Assembly (NCBI RefSeq): GCF_018219815.1
Contig: NZ_JADMKU010000028.1
Location: forward strand, 1 to 37,808
Length of the DNA: 37,808 bases
DNA from: Thalassovita aquimarina
GTDB lineage: Bacteria; Pseudomonadota; Alphaproteobacteria; Rhodobacterales; Rhodobacteraceae
Direction: 5' to 3'
Part shown: piece by piece, positions 31,059 to 37,808 of the stretch
How positions within the stretch are numbered: the stretch's first letter is position 1
Layout of the letters: the number at the start of each line of letters is the position of its first letter
Made by a program: the position numbers and the translations under genes
Notes under the pieces: model-generated
Databases searched by the model: none
What the model was told of the DNA's origin: nothing
Seen by the model: the letters and a program-made list of their open reading frames with translations, nothing else

Positions 31059-32405
31059 TTAGCCCATATTGGTTTCCAGCCACTGTTCCAGCCAGTGGAT
31101 GTTGTAGTTGCCGGAATGGATATCCTCTTCCTGCAACAGCGCGTGGAACAGTGGCAGCGTGGTGTCGATGCCGTCCACGATCAATTCGCTCAGGGCCCGG
31201 TTCAGCCGGCTCAGCGCCTCGGCCCGGTCGCGGCCATGCACGATCAGCTTGCCGATCAGGCTGTCGTAATAGGGCGGGATAGAATACCCGTCATAAAGCG
31301 CCGAATCCATCCGTACGCCAAGCCCGCCGGGGGCGTGGAACGCGGTGATCTTGCCCGGGCAGGGCGAGAAATTCGGCAGCTTCTCGGCGTTGATCCGCAC
31401 CTCGATCGAATGGCCGTTGATTTCCAGTTCGTCCTGGGTGAACGACATCGGCAACCCTTCGGCCACGCGGATCTGTTCGCGCACCAGATCGACGCCGAAA
31501 ATGCTTTCGGTGACAGGGTGTTCCACCTGCAAACGGGTGTTCATCTCGATGAAATAGAATTCGCCGTTTTCGTACAGGAACTCGATCGTGCCGGCACCGA
31601 TATAGTTGATCTTGGCCACGGCATCGGCGCAGACCTTGCCGATCCGGGCGCGTTCTTCGTCGCTGATGCAGGGGCCGGGGGCTTCTTCGAACACCTTCTG
31701 GTGACGGCGCTGCAGTGAACAGTCGCGTTCGCCCAGATGAACCGCGTTGCCCTTGCCGTCGCCGAAGACCTGAATCTCGATATGGCGCGGCGTGGTCAGG
31801 TATTTCTCGATATAGACCTCGTCGTTGCCGAAGGCGGCCTTGCCCTCGGCCCGCGCGGTCTGAAACGCGCTTTCCATGTCGGCGGCGGTCTGCGCCACCT
31901 TCATGCCGCGGCCGCCACCACCGGCGGTGGCCTTGATGATCACCGGGTAACCGATTTCTTCACCGATCCGCTTGGCATCCTCCAGCGTGGGCACGCCGCC
32001 ATCGGAACCGGGGACGCAGGGCACGCCCAGTGCCTTCATCGTGTCCTTGGCGGTGATCTTGTCGCCCATGACACGAATATGTTCGGCGGTGGGGCCAATG
32101 AAGGTGAAGCCGTGATCTTCGATGATCTGCACGAAATTGGCGTTTTCCGACAGGAAGCCATAGCCGGGATGGATCGCCTGCGCGCCGGTGATTTCGCAGG
32201 CCGCGATGATCGCCGGGATCGACAGGTAGCTTTGCGTGCCCGAGGGCGGGCCGATGCAGACCGATTCGTCGGCCATGCGCACATGCATCGCGTCGGAATC
32301 GGCGGTGGAATGCACCGCCACCGACTGGATGCCCATTTCACGGCAGGCCCGGATCACGCGCAGCGCGATTTCGCCCCGGTTGGCAATGAGGATTTTCTCG
32401 AACAT
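31059..32405 (-). CDS. accC: Acetyl-CoA carboxylase biotin carboxylase subunit
   Basis: A 448-residue ATP-grasp enzyme that carboxylates biotin on AccB. The N-terminal domain begins [21 protein letters not shown], the glycine-rich ATP loop is [12 protein letters not shown], the metal-binding region is [26 protein letters not shown], and the C-terminal domain contains [11 protein letters not shown]. It starts 10 bp after accB in the accBC operon and feeds fatty acid synthesis. Confidence 0.97.
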   Translation of the reverse strand: MFEKILIANRGEIALRVIRACREMGIQSVAVHSTADSDAMHVRMADESVCIGPPSGTQSYLSIPAIIAACEITGAQAIHPGYGFLSENANFVQIIEDHGFTFIGPTAEHIRVMGDKITAKDTMKALGVPCVPGSDGGVPTLEDAKRIGEEIGYPVIIKATAGGGGRGMKVAQTAADMESAFQTARAEGKAAFGNDEVYIEKYLTTPRHIEIQVFGDGKGNAVHLGERDCSLQRRHQKVFEEAPGPCISDEERARIGKVCADAVAKINYIGAGTIEFLYENGEFYFIEMNTRLQVEHPVTESIFGVDLVREQIRVAEGLPMSFTQDELEINGHSIEVRINAEKLPNFSPCPGKITAFHAPGGLGVRMDSALYDGYSIPPYYDSLIGKLIVHGRDRAEALSRLNRALSELIVDGIDTTLPLFHALLQEEDIHSGNYNIHWLEQWLETNMG

Positions 32406-32415
32406 TGCTGTCGCC

Positions 32416-32907
32416 TTATTCGATGATCACGAGGGGCGCGCCGAATTCCACCGCGGCGCCGTCTTCGACCAGGATGCGCTTCACGGTCCCGGATTTGGGC
32501 GCGGGGATGTGGTTCATGGTCTTCATCGCTTCGATGATCAGCAGCGTGTCGCCTTCGCTGATCGTGCTGCCGACCTTGATGAAGCTCGGCGCGCCCGGTT
32601 CGGGCTGCAGGTAGGCGGTGCCGACCATCGGCGAGGTCACCGCGCCGGGATGGCTGGCCGGGTCCTCGGAGGCGGCGGGCGCTTCTGCGGCGGGGGCGGG
32701 GGCCGCAGCGGGCGCGGGGGCTGCCGCCGGTGCGGCGGGCGCGGCCACCTGCGCGACCATCTGGGTGGCACGGCTGACGCGGACGTTCAGGCTGTCATTG
32801 TCGCCATATTCGCGCATGACCTCTAGCTCGGTCAGGTCGTTTTCCTGCAACAGTTCTGCCAATGCCTGAATGAAGGCCACGTCGGAATCATGGTTTTTCT
32901 TCGTCAT
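32416..32907 (-). CDS. accB: Acetyl-CoA carboxylase biotin carboxyl carrier protein
   Basis: A 163-residue protein with an N-terminal helical segment, a long Ala/Pro-rich linker at about residues 52-85 ([20 protein letters not shown]), and a biotinyl domain with the acceptor Lys129 in [13 protein letters not shown]. The usual EAMKM is EAMKT here, a variant I believe is common in this family of bacteria. The ATG at 32907 gives the standard start MTKKNHDSD; the longer frame is upstream non-coding DNA. A candidate promoter lies 64-92 bp upstream. Confidence 0.95.
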   Translation of the reverse strand: MTKKNHDSDVAFIQALAELLQENDLTELEVMREYGDNDSLNVRVSRATQMVAQVAAPAAPAAAPAPAAAPAPAAEAPAASEDPASHPGAVTSPMVGTAYLQPEPGAPSFIKVGSTISEGDTLLIIEAMKTMNHIPAPKSGTVKRILVEDGAAVEFGAPLVIIE

Positions 32908-32970
32908 ATTATCCTCGACCGGTTTTCGGTAGGGCCGCTTTCGTCTTGGCCCGGTTCCCCAACTTGCCGC

Positions 32971-32999
32971 CTTATAGGCGATCCTTGACGGGGCGGAAA
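32971..32999 (-). promoter_or_regulatory. Candidate promoter of accBC
   Basis: On the minus strand, TTTCCG (32999-32994) and TATAAG (32976-32971) are 17 bp apart. The -10 box is good, the -35 weak. The 172-bp gap 32908-33079 holds nothing else clear. Confidence 0.4.
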
Positions 33000-33079
33000 G
33001 CGCCCTTCTGACCGGCAAAATGGGGGTTTTTGCGGAAAATTACGAGGGGTAATCGCCACAAAAGCCGCAATCATGGGAA

Positions 33080-33622
33080 TCACAACGGCATGCCCGACAG
33101 TTTCGCCACCAGTTCGGCCAGCTTGCGGGCCTGGAATTTTTCCAGCAGCCGGGCGCGATAGACCTCGACTGTGCGATAGGACAATTCCAGTTCCAGCCCG
33201 ATTTCCTTGCTGGTCATGCCGCGGCAGGTCAGGATCGCCACCTCGCGTTCGCGCTGTGTCAGCGATACGATCGGGCGCTCGTCGGACAGGTCGGAAAACG
33301 ACCAGATGCCACGCCGGAACGGATCGTCGGGGGTCAGCGACTGACCTCGCACCCGGCACCAGAACAATTCGCCCGAGCGGCGCTTCATGATGCGTTCGTC
33401 GCCATAACGCCCGGTTTCGCGCATCGCCGCCAAGCCACGTGCGCCGATGTTTTCGTAGTCTTCCGCGCTGGCATAGAATTCGGCCAGCGGCACGTTGGCG
33501 AAACTGGCCTGTGCGCCCTCGAAGATGTCGGCGAAGTGCCGGTTGCAGCCGCGAATGACGCGGTTTTCCAGCATGCACAGCCCGACGGGCGCATATTCGA
33601 AGCCTAGTTCGCTAATCTCCAT
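33080..33622 (-). CDS. PAS-domain LuxR-family transcriptional regulator
   Basis: A regulator of about 180 residues. The N-terminal PAS-like domain (FEYAPVGLCMLENRVIRGCNRHFADIFEG, RRSGELFWCRVRGQSL, IWSFSDLSDE) is followed by a LuxR-type HTH at about residues 118-175 (SLTQREREVAILTCRGMTSKEIGLELELSYRTVEVYRARLLEKFQ). No phosphoacceptor receiver is present, so it probably senses a ligand through PAS. I prefer the ATG at 33622; a GTG at 33691 also keeps the frame. It is divergent from the thiolase operon, with about 112 bp between, and is the obvious candidate regulator of it. Confidence 0.83.
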   Translation of the reverse strand: MEISELGFEYAPVGLCMLENRVIRGCNRHFADIFEGAQASFANVPLAEFYASAEDYENIGARGLAAMRETGRYGDERIMKRRSGELFWCRVRGQSLTPDDPFRRGIWSFSDLSDERPIVSLTQREREVAILTCRGMTSKEIGLELELSYRTVEVYRARLLEKFQARKLAELVAKLSGMPL

Positions 33623-33734
33623 GGCGCAAACATATGCCGCGAATTCGCGCCCTTGGAAAGGGTCGCGTATTTCTACCAATTGAACCCGCACGGGCCGGGT
33701 GGTTTTTTGCTACAATCGAATATGGGAGGAAGCC

Positions 33735-34895
33735 ATGGTTTATATCGCGGGATGGGGCCATACGAAATTCGGTCGGCTGAGCGACCAGTCGCTTGAGAAT
33801 CTGATCGTTGAGGCAGGGCGTCAGGCGCTGGCCGATGCCGGGGTCGCGGGGGCGGATGTCGACGGCATGTGGCTGGGACACTTCAACGCCGGCATGGTCG
33901 ACGACGGCTTCGCATCGTCGCTGATGATGGGGATCGATCCGGGGCTGCGCTACAAACCGGCCACGCGGCTGGAAAACGCTTGTGCCTCGGGGTCGGCGGC
34001 GGTCCACGCGGCGCGGCAGGCGATCTTGGCGGGCGAATGCAAGGTGGCGCTGGTGGTCGGCGTGGAAAAGATGACCCAGCTGTCTGGCACGGATGTCACC
34101 GCCGCGCTTGGCCGGGCGTCTTACCAGAAGGAAGAGGCGGGCACTTCCTTCCCCGGCATCTTCGCGCAATTCGCCCAGGCCTATTTCAAGGAATTTGGCG
34201 ATCATTCCCTGGCGCTGGCGAAGATTGCGGCCAAGAACCACGGCAATTCGGTGCACAACCCGCTGGCGCAGCTGCAAAAGCCGCTGGATCTGGAATTCTG
34301 CGCCACCGAAAGCGACCGCAACCCGATGATCGCGGCGCCACTGAAGAAAACCGACTGTTCGCTGGTCTCCGACGGCGCCGCGGCGGTGGTTCTGGTGGCC
34401 GACGATCTGCTGGGCGACGTGCAAAAGGCGGTGCGTTTCCGCTCGGTCGCGCATGTCAGCGACATGCTGCCGATGTCGGCGCGCAAGCTGACCGATTTCG
34501 AAGGCCCGGCACGGGCGATGGCGCTGGCCTATCAGCGCGCGGGCGTGACGGTGGACGATATCGACGTGGCCGAGGTGCATGATTGCTTCACCATCGCCGA
34601 GCTGATGATCTACGAGGCGATGGGGCTGGCGCCCAAGGGGCAGGGGGCCCGAGTGCTGGAGGACGGCACCGTCTATGCCGGCGGCCGGCTGCCGGTGAAC
34701 CTCAGCGGCGGGCTGAAGGCCAAGGGCCACCCCGTCGGCGCCACCGGCGTATCGATGCACGCGCTGATTGCCCGGCAACTGACCGGGCAGGCCGACGCGA
34801 TGCAGCATCCCGGTTCGGAGCTGGGATTGGTGTTCAACATGGGCGGGTCCGGCGTGGCGTCGCACGTGTCGATCCTGGAAGCGGTGAAGGCATGA
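33735..34895 (+). CDS. Thiolase (acetyl-CoA acetyltransferase, SCP2-type)
   Basis: A 386-residue thiolase-fold protein with the nucleophile Cys83 in ENACASGSAAV, HDCFTIAELMIYEAMG with the His of the active site, and GGLKAKGHPVGATG near the C-terminus. The sequence is nearer the SCP2/SCPx thiolases than biosynthetic AtoB types. It may cleave a beta-keto acyl-CoA, but the substrate is unknown. The ATG at 33735 follows GGGAGGA; a GTG-like extension to 33699 is less likely. Its stop overlaps the ligase start by 4 bp (ATGA). Confidence 0.87.
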   Translation: MVYIAGWGHTKFGRLSDQSLENLIVEAGRQALADAGVAGADVDGMWLGHFNAGMVDDGFASSLMMGIDPGLRYKPATRLENACASGSAAVHAARQAILAGECKVALVVGVEKMTQLSGTDVTAALGRASYQKEEAGTSFPGIFAQFAQAYFKEFGDHSLALAKIAAKNHGNSVHNPLAQLQKPLDLEFCATESDRNPMIAAPLKKTDCSLVSDGAAAVVLVADDLLGDVQKAVRFRSVAHVSDMLPMSARKLTDFEGPARAMALAYQRAGVTVDDIDVAEVHDCFTIAELMIYEAMGLAPKGQGARVLEDGTVYAGGRLPVNLSGGLKAKGHPVGATGVSMHALIARQLTGQADAMQHPGSELGLVFNMGGSGVASHVSILEAVKA

Positions 34896-36409
34896 ATATC
34901 GCATTCTGGCTGCAACGAACCGCGCAAATCCACCCGGACCGACCGGCCCTGCATCTGGGCCGCGAATGCGTCGCCGACTACGAGGCCTTCCACCGCAGGG
35001 CGCTGCAGGTCGCGGGCTGGCTGCGCGAACAGGGCGTGATCCCGGGCGACCGGGTGGCGCTGTTCATGAAGAACTGCCCCGATTACCTGATTGTGCAATA
35101 CGGCGTCTGGTATGCCGGCGCCGCGGTCGTGCCGATCAACGCGAAACTACACGGGCGCGAAGCGGCCTGGATCATCGAAAATTCCGGTGCCCGGCTCGGC
35201 TTCTCCTCGCCCGGTCTGACCGAAGCGCTGCAGCAGGCCGAGGCGGGGGCGGAAATTGTCGATATCTCGTCGGTCCCCTATCAGGAGATTTTTCAGACCG
35301 AACCGATCGCCGCGCCGGTGCCGCGCGATCCCGGCGACCTGGCCTGGCTGTTCTACACCTCCGGCACCACCGGGCGGCCCAAGGGCGTGATCATCACCCA
35401 CCGGATGCTGACCACCGTATCGCTGAGCTATTTCGCCGATGTCGATCAGGTCCGCGCCGAGGACGCCATCCTGTACGCCGCCCCGATGAGCCATGGCGCG
35501 GGGCTCTACAACATGGCGCATGTGCTGGTCGGCGCGCGCCATGTCTGTACGCCCTCGGGCGGTTTCGAGGAGGCGGAGATTTTCGACCTGTCGCGCCATT
35601 TCGGCAATGTGCAGATGTTCGCCGCGCCCACCATGGTCAAGCGGATGACCCAGATCGCCAAGGCCACCGGCGAAACCGGCGAAGGCCTGCGGTCCGTCGT
35701 CTATGCCGGTGGGCCGATGTACCTCGCCGATATCATGGAAGCGGTCGATCATTTCGGCCCGATCTTCATCCAGATCTACGGCCAGGGCGAGGCGCCGATG
35801 GGCATCACCGCGCTGAGCCGCCACGATGTCGCGGACCGGACCCACCCGCGCTGGAAGGAACGGCTGGCGTCGGTCGGGCGGGCGCAATCGGCGGTCGAGG
35901 TCATGATCGGCGATGCGGAAGGAAACGAGGTTCCGCGCGGAACACCGGGCGAAATCATGGTCCGCTCCGATATCGTGATGCCGGGCTACTGGCATAACCC
36001 CGAAGCGACAGGGAAGACGATCCGCGAAGGCTGGCTGCTGACCGGCGATGTCGGCTTCATGGACGAAGACGGCTATGTCACCATGCAGGACCGGTCCAAG
36101 GACCTGATCATTTCGGGCGGCACCAATATCTATCCGCGCGAAGTGGAAGAGGCGCTGCTGACCCATCCCTCGGTGGCCGAGGTCAGCGTCGTCGGTCGCC
36201 CCAACGAAGAATGGGGCGAAGACGTGGTCGCCTTCGTGGTGATGGCCGAGGGTCAGGCATTGGACAAGGCGGCGCTTGACGCCCATTGCCTTGATCAGAT
36301 CGCGCGGTTCAAGCGGCCGAAAACCTATTTCGAAGTCGAAGAGCTGCCCAAGAACAATTACGGCAAGGTGCTGAAGACCGAGCTGCGTAAACGACTGGAG
36401 GAGATGTGA
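34892..36409 (+). CDS. Acyl-CoA synthetase (AMP-forming, class I adenylate-forming enzyme)
   Basis: A 505-residue ANL-superfamily ligase with the P-loop LFYTSGTTGRPKG, the adenine motif IQIYGQGEAPMGIT, the hinge motif MQDRSKDLIISGGTNIYPREVE and the catalytic Lys in PKNNYGKVLKTELRK. It activates an acid to its acyl-CoA through an acyl-AMP; the acid is not predictable. The open frame starts at 34583 but everything before 34892 is antisense or overlapping thiolase sequence, and the ATG overlaps the thiolase stop. It is the middle gene of a three-gene operon. Confidence 0.9.
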   Translation: MNIAFWLQRTAQIHPDRPALHLGRECVADYEAFHRRALQVAGWLREQGVIPGDRVALFMKNCPDYLIVQYGVWYAGAAVVPINAKLHGREAAWIIENSGARLGFSSPGLTEALQQAEAGAEIVDISSVPYQEIFQTEPIAAPVPRDPGDLAWLFYTSGTTGRPKGVIITHRMLTTVSLSYFADVDQVRAEDAILYAAPMSHGAGLYNMAHVLVGARHVCTPSGGFEEAEIFDLSRHFGNVQMFAAPTMVKRMTQIAKATGETGEGLRSVVYAGGPMYLADIMEAVDHFGPIFIQIYGQGEAPMGITALSRHDVADRTHPRWKERLASVGRAQSAVEVMIGDAEGNEVPRGTPGEIMVRSDIVMPGYWHNPEATGKTIREGWLLTGDVGFMDEDGYVTMQDRSKDLIISGGTNIYPREVEEALLTHPSVAEVSVVGRPNEEWGEDVVAFVVMAEGQALDKAALDAHCLDQIARFKRPKTYFEVEELPKNNYGKVLKTELRKRLEEM

Positions 36410-37212
36410 TGACGGATCTGAAAGGAAAGACCGCCCTTGTGACCGGATCGGTGCAGGGGATCGGGTTGGCCATCGCCGAAAGCCTGGCCGAGGCCGGGGC
36501 GCGGATCGCGGTGCACGGCATCGCCGGTGACGCGCAGGTGCACGATGTCTGCGAACATCTGCGCGCCAAGGGATCGCCGCAGGCCGAATTTTTCCGCGGC
36601 GACATGCGCCACCCCGAACAGATCGACGAACTGATGGATGCGGTCGAAGCGTGGGGCGGGGCCGATATCTTGGTCAATAACGCGGGTATCCAGCATACCG
36701 CGCCGCTGGCCGAAATGCCGCGCGAAAAATGGGACGCGATTTTGCAGATCAACCTCAGCGCGGCCTTCGCCACCATGCAGAAGGCGATGCCGCTGATGGC
36801 CGAACGCGGCTACGGTCGGGTGATCAATATCGCCAGCGTGCACGGGCTTGTCGCCAGCAAGGACAAGGCGCCCTATGTGGCGGCCAAGTTCGGGCTGGTC
36901 GGGCTGAGCCGGGTGGCGGCGCTGGAATACGCGAGCGCGGGAACCAAGCAAGCGGGCGGCGTGACGGTGAACTGCATCTGTCCCGGCTGGACCGAAACCG
37001 CCATCATCGGCCCGCAGATCGACGCCCGCGCGGCGGCCCATGGCGGCGATCGCGATGCAGGCATCGCCGATCTGTTGTCGGAAAAGCAGCCCAGCCTGCG
37101 CACCTCGGATCCCTCCGAAATCGGTGCGTTGGCGCTATGGCTCTGCGCGCCGATCGCCCATAACGTGACCGGCACCGCGATCCCCGTCGATGGCGGCTGG
37201 ACCGCGCAGTAG
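36409..37212 (+). CDS. SDR, 3-hydroxybutyrate dehydrogenase-like
   Basis: A 267-residue classical SDR with TGSVQGIG (13-20), NNAGIQHTAP, Ser143 (INIASVHG), Tyr156-xxx-Lys160 (YVAAKFG) and CICPGWTETAIIGPQI, a pattern found in D-3-hydroxybutyrate dehydrogenases. It probably oxidises a 3-hydroxy acid or the like with NAD. In this operon its substrate may be the 3-hydroxy or 3-keto acid of the same route rather than hydroxybutyrate itself. The ATG at 36409 overlaps the ligase stop by one base. Confidence 0.8.
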   Translation: MTDLKGKTALVTGSVQGIGLAIAESLAEAGARIAVHGIAGDAQVHDVCEHLRAKGSPQAEFFRGDMRHPEQIDELMDAVEAWGGADILVNNAGIQHTAPLAEMPREKWDAILQINLSAAFATMQKAMPLMAERGYGRVINIASVHGLVASKDKAPYVAAKFGLVGLSRVAALEYASAGTKQAGGVTVNCICPGWTETAIIGPQIDARAAAHGGDRDAGIADLLSEKQPSLRTSDPSEIGALALWLCAPIAHNVTGTAIPVDGGWTAQ

Positions 37213-37242
37213 CGGCGCGAACAAAAAACACGCTCGGAAACT

Positions 37243-37271
37243 GACCGCCCCCCTGACGGAGGGTGGTCTTT
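37243..37271 (+). terminator. Imperfect terminator after the SDR gene
   Basis: GACCGCCCCC (37243-37252) can pair with GAGGGTGGTC (37259-37268) with one G-U and one mismatch, followed by TTT. It lies 30 bp after the SDR stop and 26 bp before the stop of the convergent lipoprotein gene. Confidence 0.5.
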
Positions 37272-37296
37272 CATGTCAGCGGATCAGCTCGGGCGC

Positions 37297-37572
37297 TCAG
37301 TAGCAGGGGCGCACCGTGTAGCGGCCATCGGCCCGTGCATAAGCGCATTCATTGGTCGCATTGTTGACCGCGACCTGCGTACCGACGGCGGCGCCGGCCA
37401 GGGCGGCGATGATGGTCCAGTTGCGGTTTGCGTCCAGCATGTCAGCGGTGACAACCCCGAGGGCGGCACCAGTCAACCCGCCTACGACCATGCTTTCCTG
37501 GCGGGTCATTCCGTAACAGCCGGGCAGGGCCAGCAGGGATGCGGTCAGGCCGCCGATAATGAGATGTTTCAT
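37297..37572 (-). CDS. Small glycine-zipper lipoprotein
   Basis: A 91-residue protein with a lipoprotein signal (MKHLIIGGLTASLLALPGC, lipobox LPGC with Cys19) and a glycine-zipper segment VVGGLTGAALGVVTAD plus a second, IIAALAGAAVGTQVAV. It resembles the outer-membrane glycine-zipper lipoproteins of alphaproteobacteria; the exact function is not known. The ATG at 37572 has AAAGGG about 7 nt upstream; an earlier frame reaching 37632 is not needed. Confidence 0.82.
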   Translation of the reverse strand: MKHLIIGGLTASLLALPGCYGMTRQESMVVGGLTGAALGVVTADMLDANRNWTIIAALAGAAVGTQVAVNNATNECAYARADGRYTVRPCY

Positions 37573-37675
37573 GAATTTACCCTTTCGCGAATGATGGAAC
37601 ATTGCTGCATATGCGGGTGATATTAGCCGCATCTTTTCCAGCCGGAGTTGATCTTGCGCAAACGGGCAAAGAAAA

Positions 37676-37699
37676 AGACCGGCCCGCGAAGGCCGGTCT
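37676..37699 (-). terminator. Rho-independent terminator after acsA
   Basis: AGACCGGCC (37676-37684) pairs exactly with GGCCGGTCT (37691-37699) around a 6-nt loop. On the minus strand the stem ends in TTTTTC, giving a good terminator 22 bp past the acsA stop. Confidence 0.8.
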
Positions 37700-37720
37700 T
37701 TGCATCGCTCGGGGGCAATC

Positions 37721-37808
37721 TTAGCCCTTATTCATGCGGTTTTCGATCAGGTCGTCGACCACCGACGGATCGGCCAGGGTCGAGGTGTCGCCCAGGCTGC
37801 CATAGTCG
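37721..37808 (-). CDS. acsA: Acetyl-CoA synthetase, last 28 codons (cut by window edge)
   Basis: The minus-strand frame running off the window reads DYGSLGDTSTLADPSVVDDL and then IENRMNKG before a TAA at 37721-37723. This is the typical C-terminus of AMP-forming acetyl-CoA synthetase (Acs), which converts acetate to acetyl-CoA. Only the tail is visible, so the catalytic lysine region cannot be checked. It is too short to appear as a separate open frame. Confidence 0.78.
   Translation of the reverse strand, partial: DYGSLGDTSTLADPSVVDDLIENRMNKG

Noticed and set aside
1-37808. CRISPR array, tRNA, rRNA or integrase/phage genes
   Set aside because: I looked for regular spacer repeats, tRNA cloverleaf sequences and mobile-element proteins and found none.

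Overview
The window looks like chromosomal DNA of an alphaproteobacterium, most likely Rhodobacteraceae (Roseobacter group). The signs are high GC with GC-rich third codon positions, a soxTRS / soxVWXYZABCD thiosulfate-oxidation locus, a stand-alone NDUFA12-type complex I subunit followed by mlaD, a DUF2155 protein, aat, accC and accB, and clpP-clpX. The organism is inferred from protein families and gene order, not from a marker gene. No rRNA, tRNA, CRISPR array or insertion sequence was seen.

Layout. (1) Positions 1-9025 are a surface-glycan or specialised-sugar region: the end of an epimerase gene and an SDR on the plus strand; a tightly overlapping five-gene minus-strand operon (methyltransferase, NeuD-like acyltransferase, five-bladed propeller protein, glycosyltransferase-like protein, WbqC-like protein); and, divergently, a B12-binding radical SAM protein, a DegT-type aminotransferase and a glucokinase. 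An AT-rich intergenic region separates the two operons. (2) 9022-13083 is a divergent Lrp-type regulator and bifunctional putA, with direct repeats between them. (3) 13227-14456 is an acyl-CoA dehydrogenase, followed by a run of short perfect hairpins. (4) 14675-24575 is the sox locus: soxS-soxR-soxT on the minus strand and soxV-W-X-Y-Z-A-B-C-D on the plus strand, closed by a strong terminator. It encodes a complete periplasmic Sox core (SoxXA, SoxYZ, SoxB, SoxCD) with the thiol-supply proteins SoxV, SoxW and SoxS, a YeeE-type sulfur transporter and an ArsR-type repressor. No soxE-H genes follow. (5) 24678-28880 is a GlxA/AraC-type regulator, clpP, clpX, a hypothetical gene with a doubtful 5' end, and a RidA protein. 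(6) 29169-32907 is ndufa12, mlaD, DUF2155, and then aat and the accBC operon on the minus strand. (7) 33080-37212 is a PAS-LuxR regulator divergent from a thiolase / acyl-CoA ligase / SDR operon. (8) The right end holds a small glycine-zipper lipoprotein and the last codons of an acetyl-CoA synthetase.

The most interesting signals are non-coding. A 20-bp dyad, AAATTCA-N6-TGAATTT followed by GATG, occurs upstream of both soxX and soxC, which suggests that the SoxR-type repressor controls soxCD as a separate unit. Hairpins lie after soxA and across the soxB stop codon. Three TTTGCGAC repeats spaced 21 and 30 bp lie upstream of the GlxA-type regulator. Two-part direct repeats sit between lrp and putA. 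A series of perfect short palindromes lies between the acyl-CoA dehydrogenase gene and soxT. The candidate for an undescribed pathway is the B12-radical SAM / aminotransferase / glycan cluster at the left end; its product cannot be read from the sequence.
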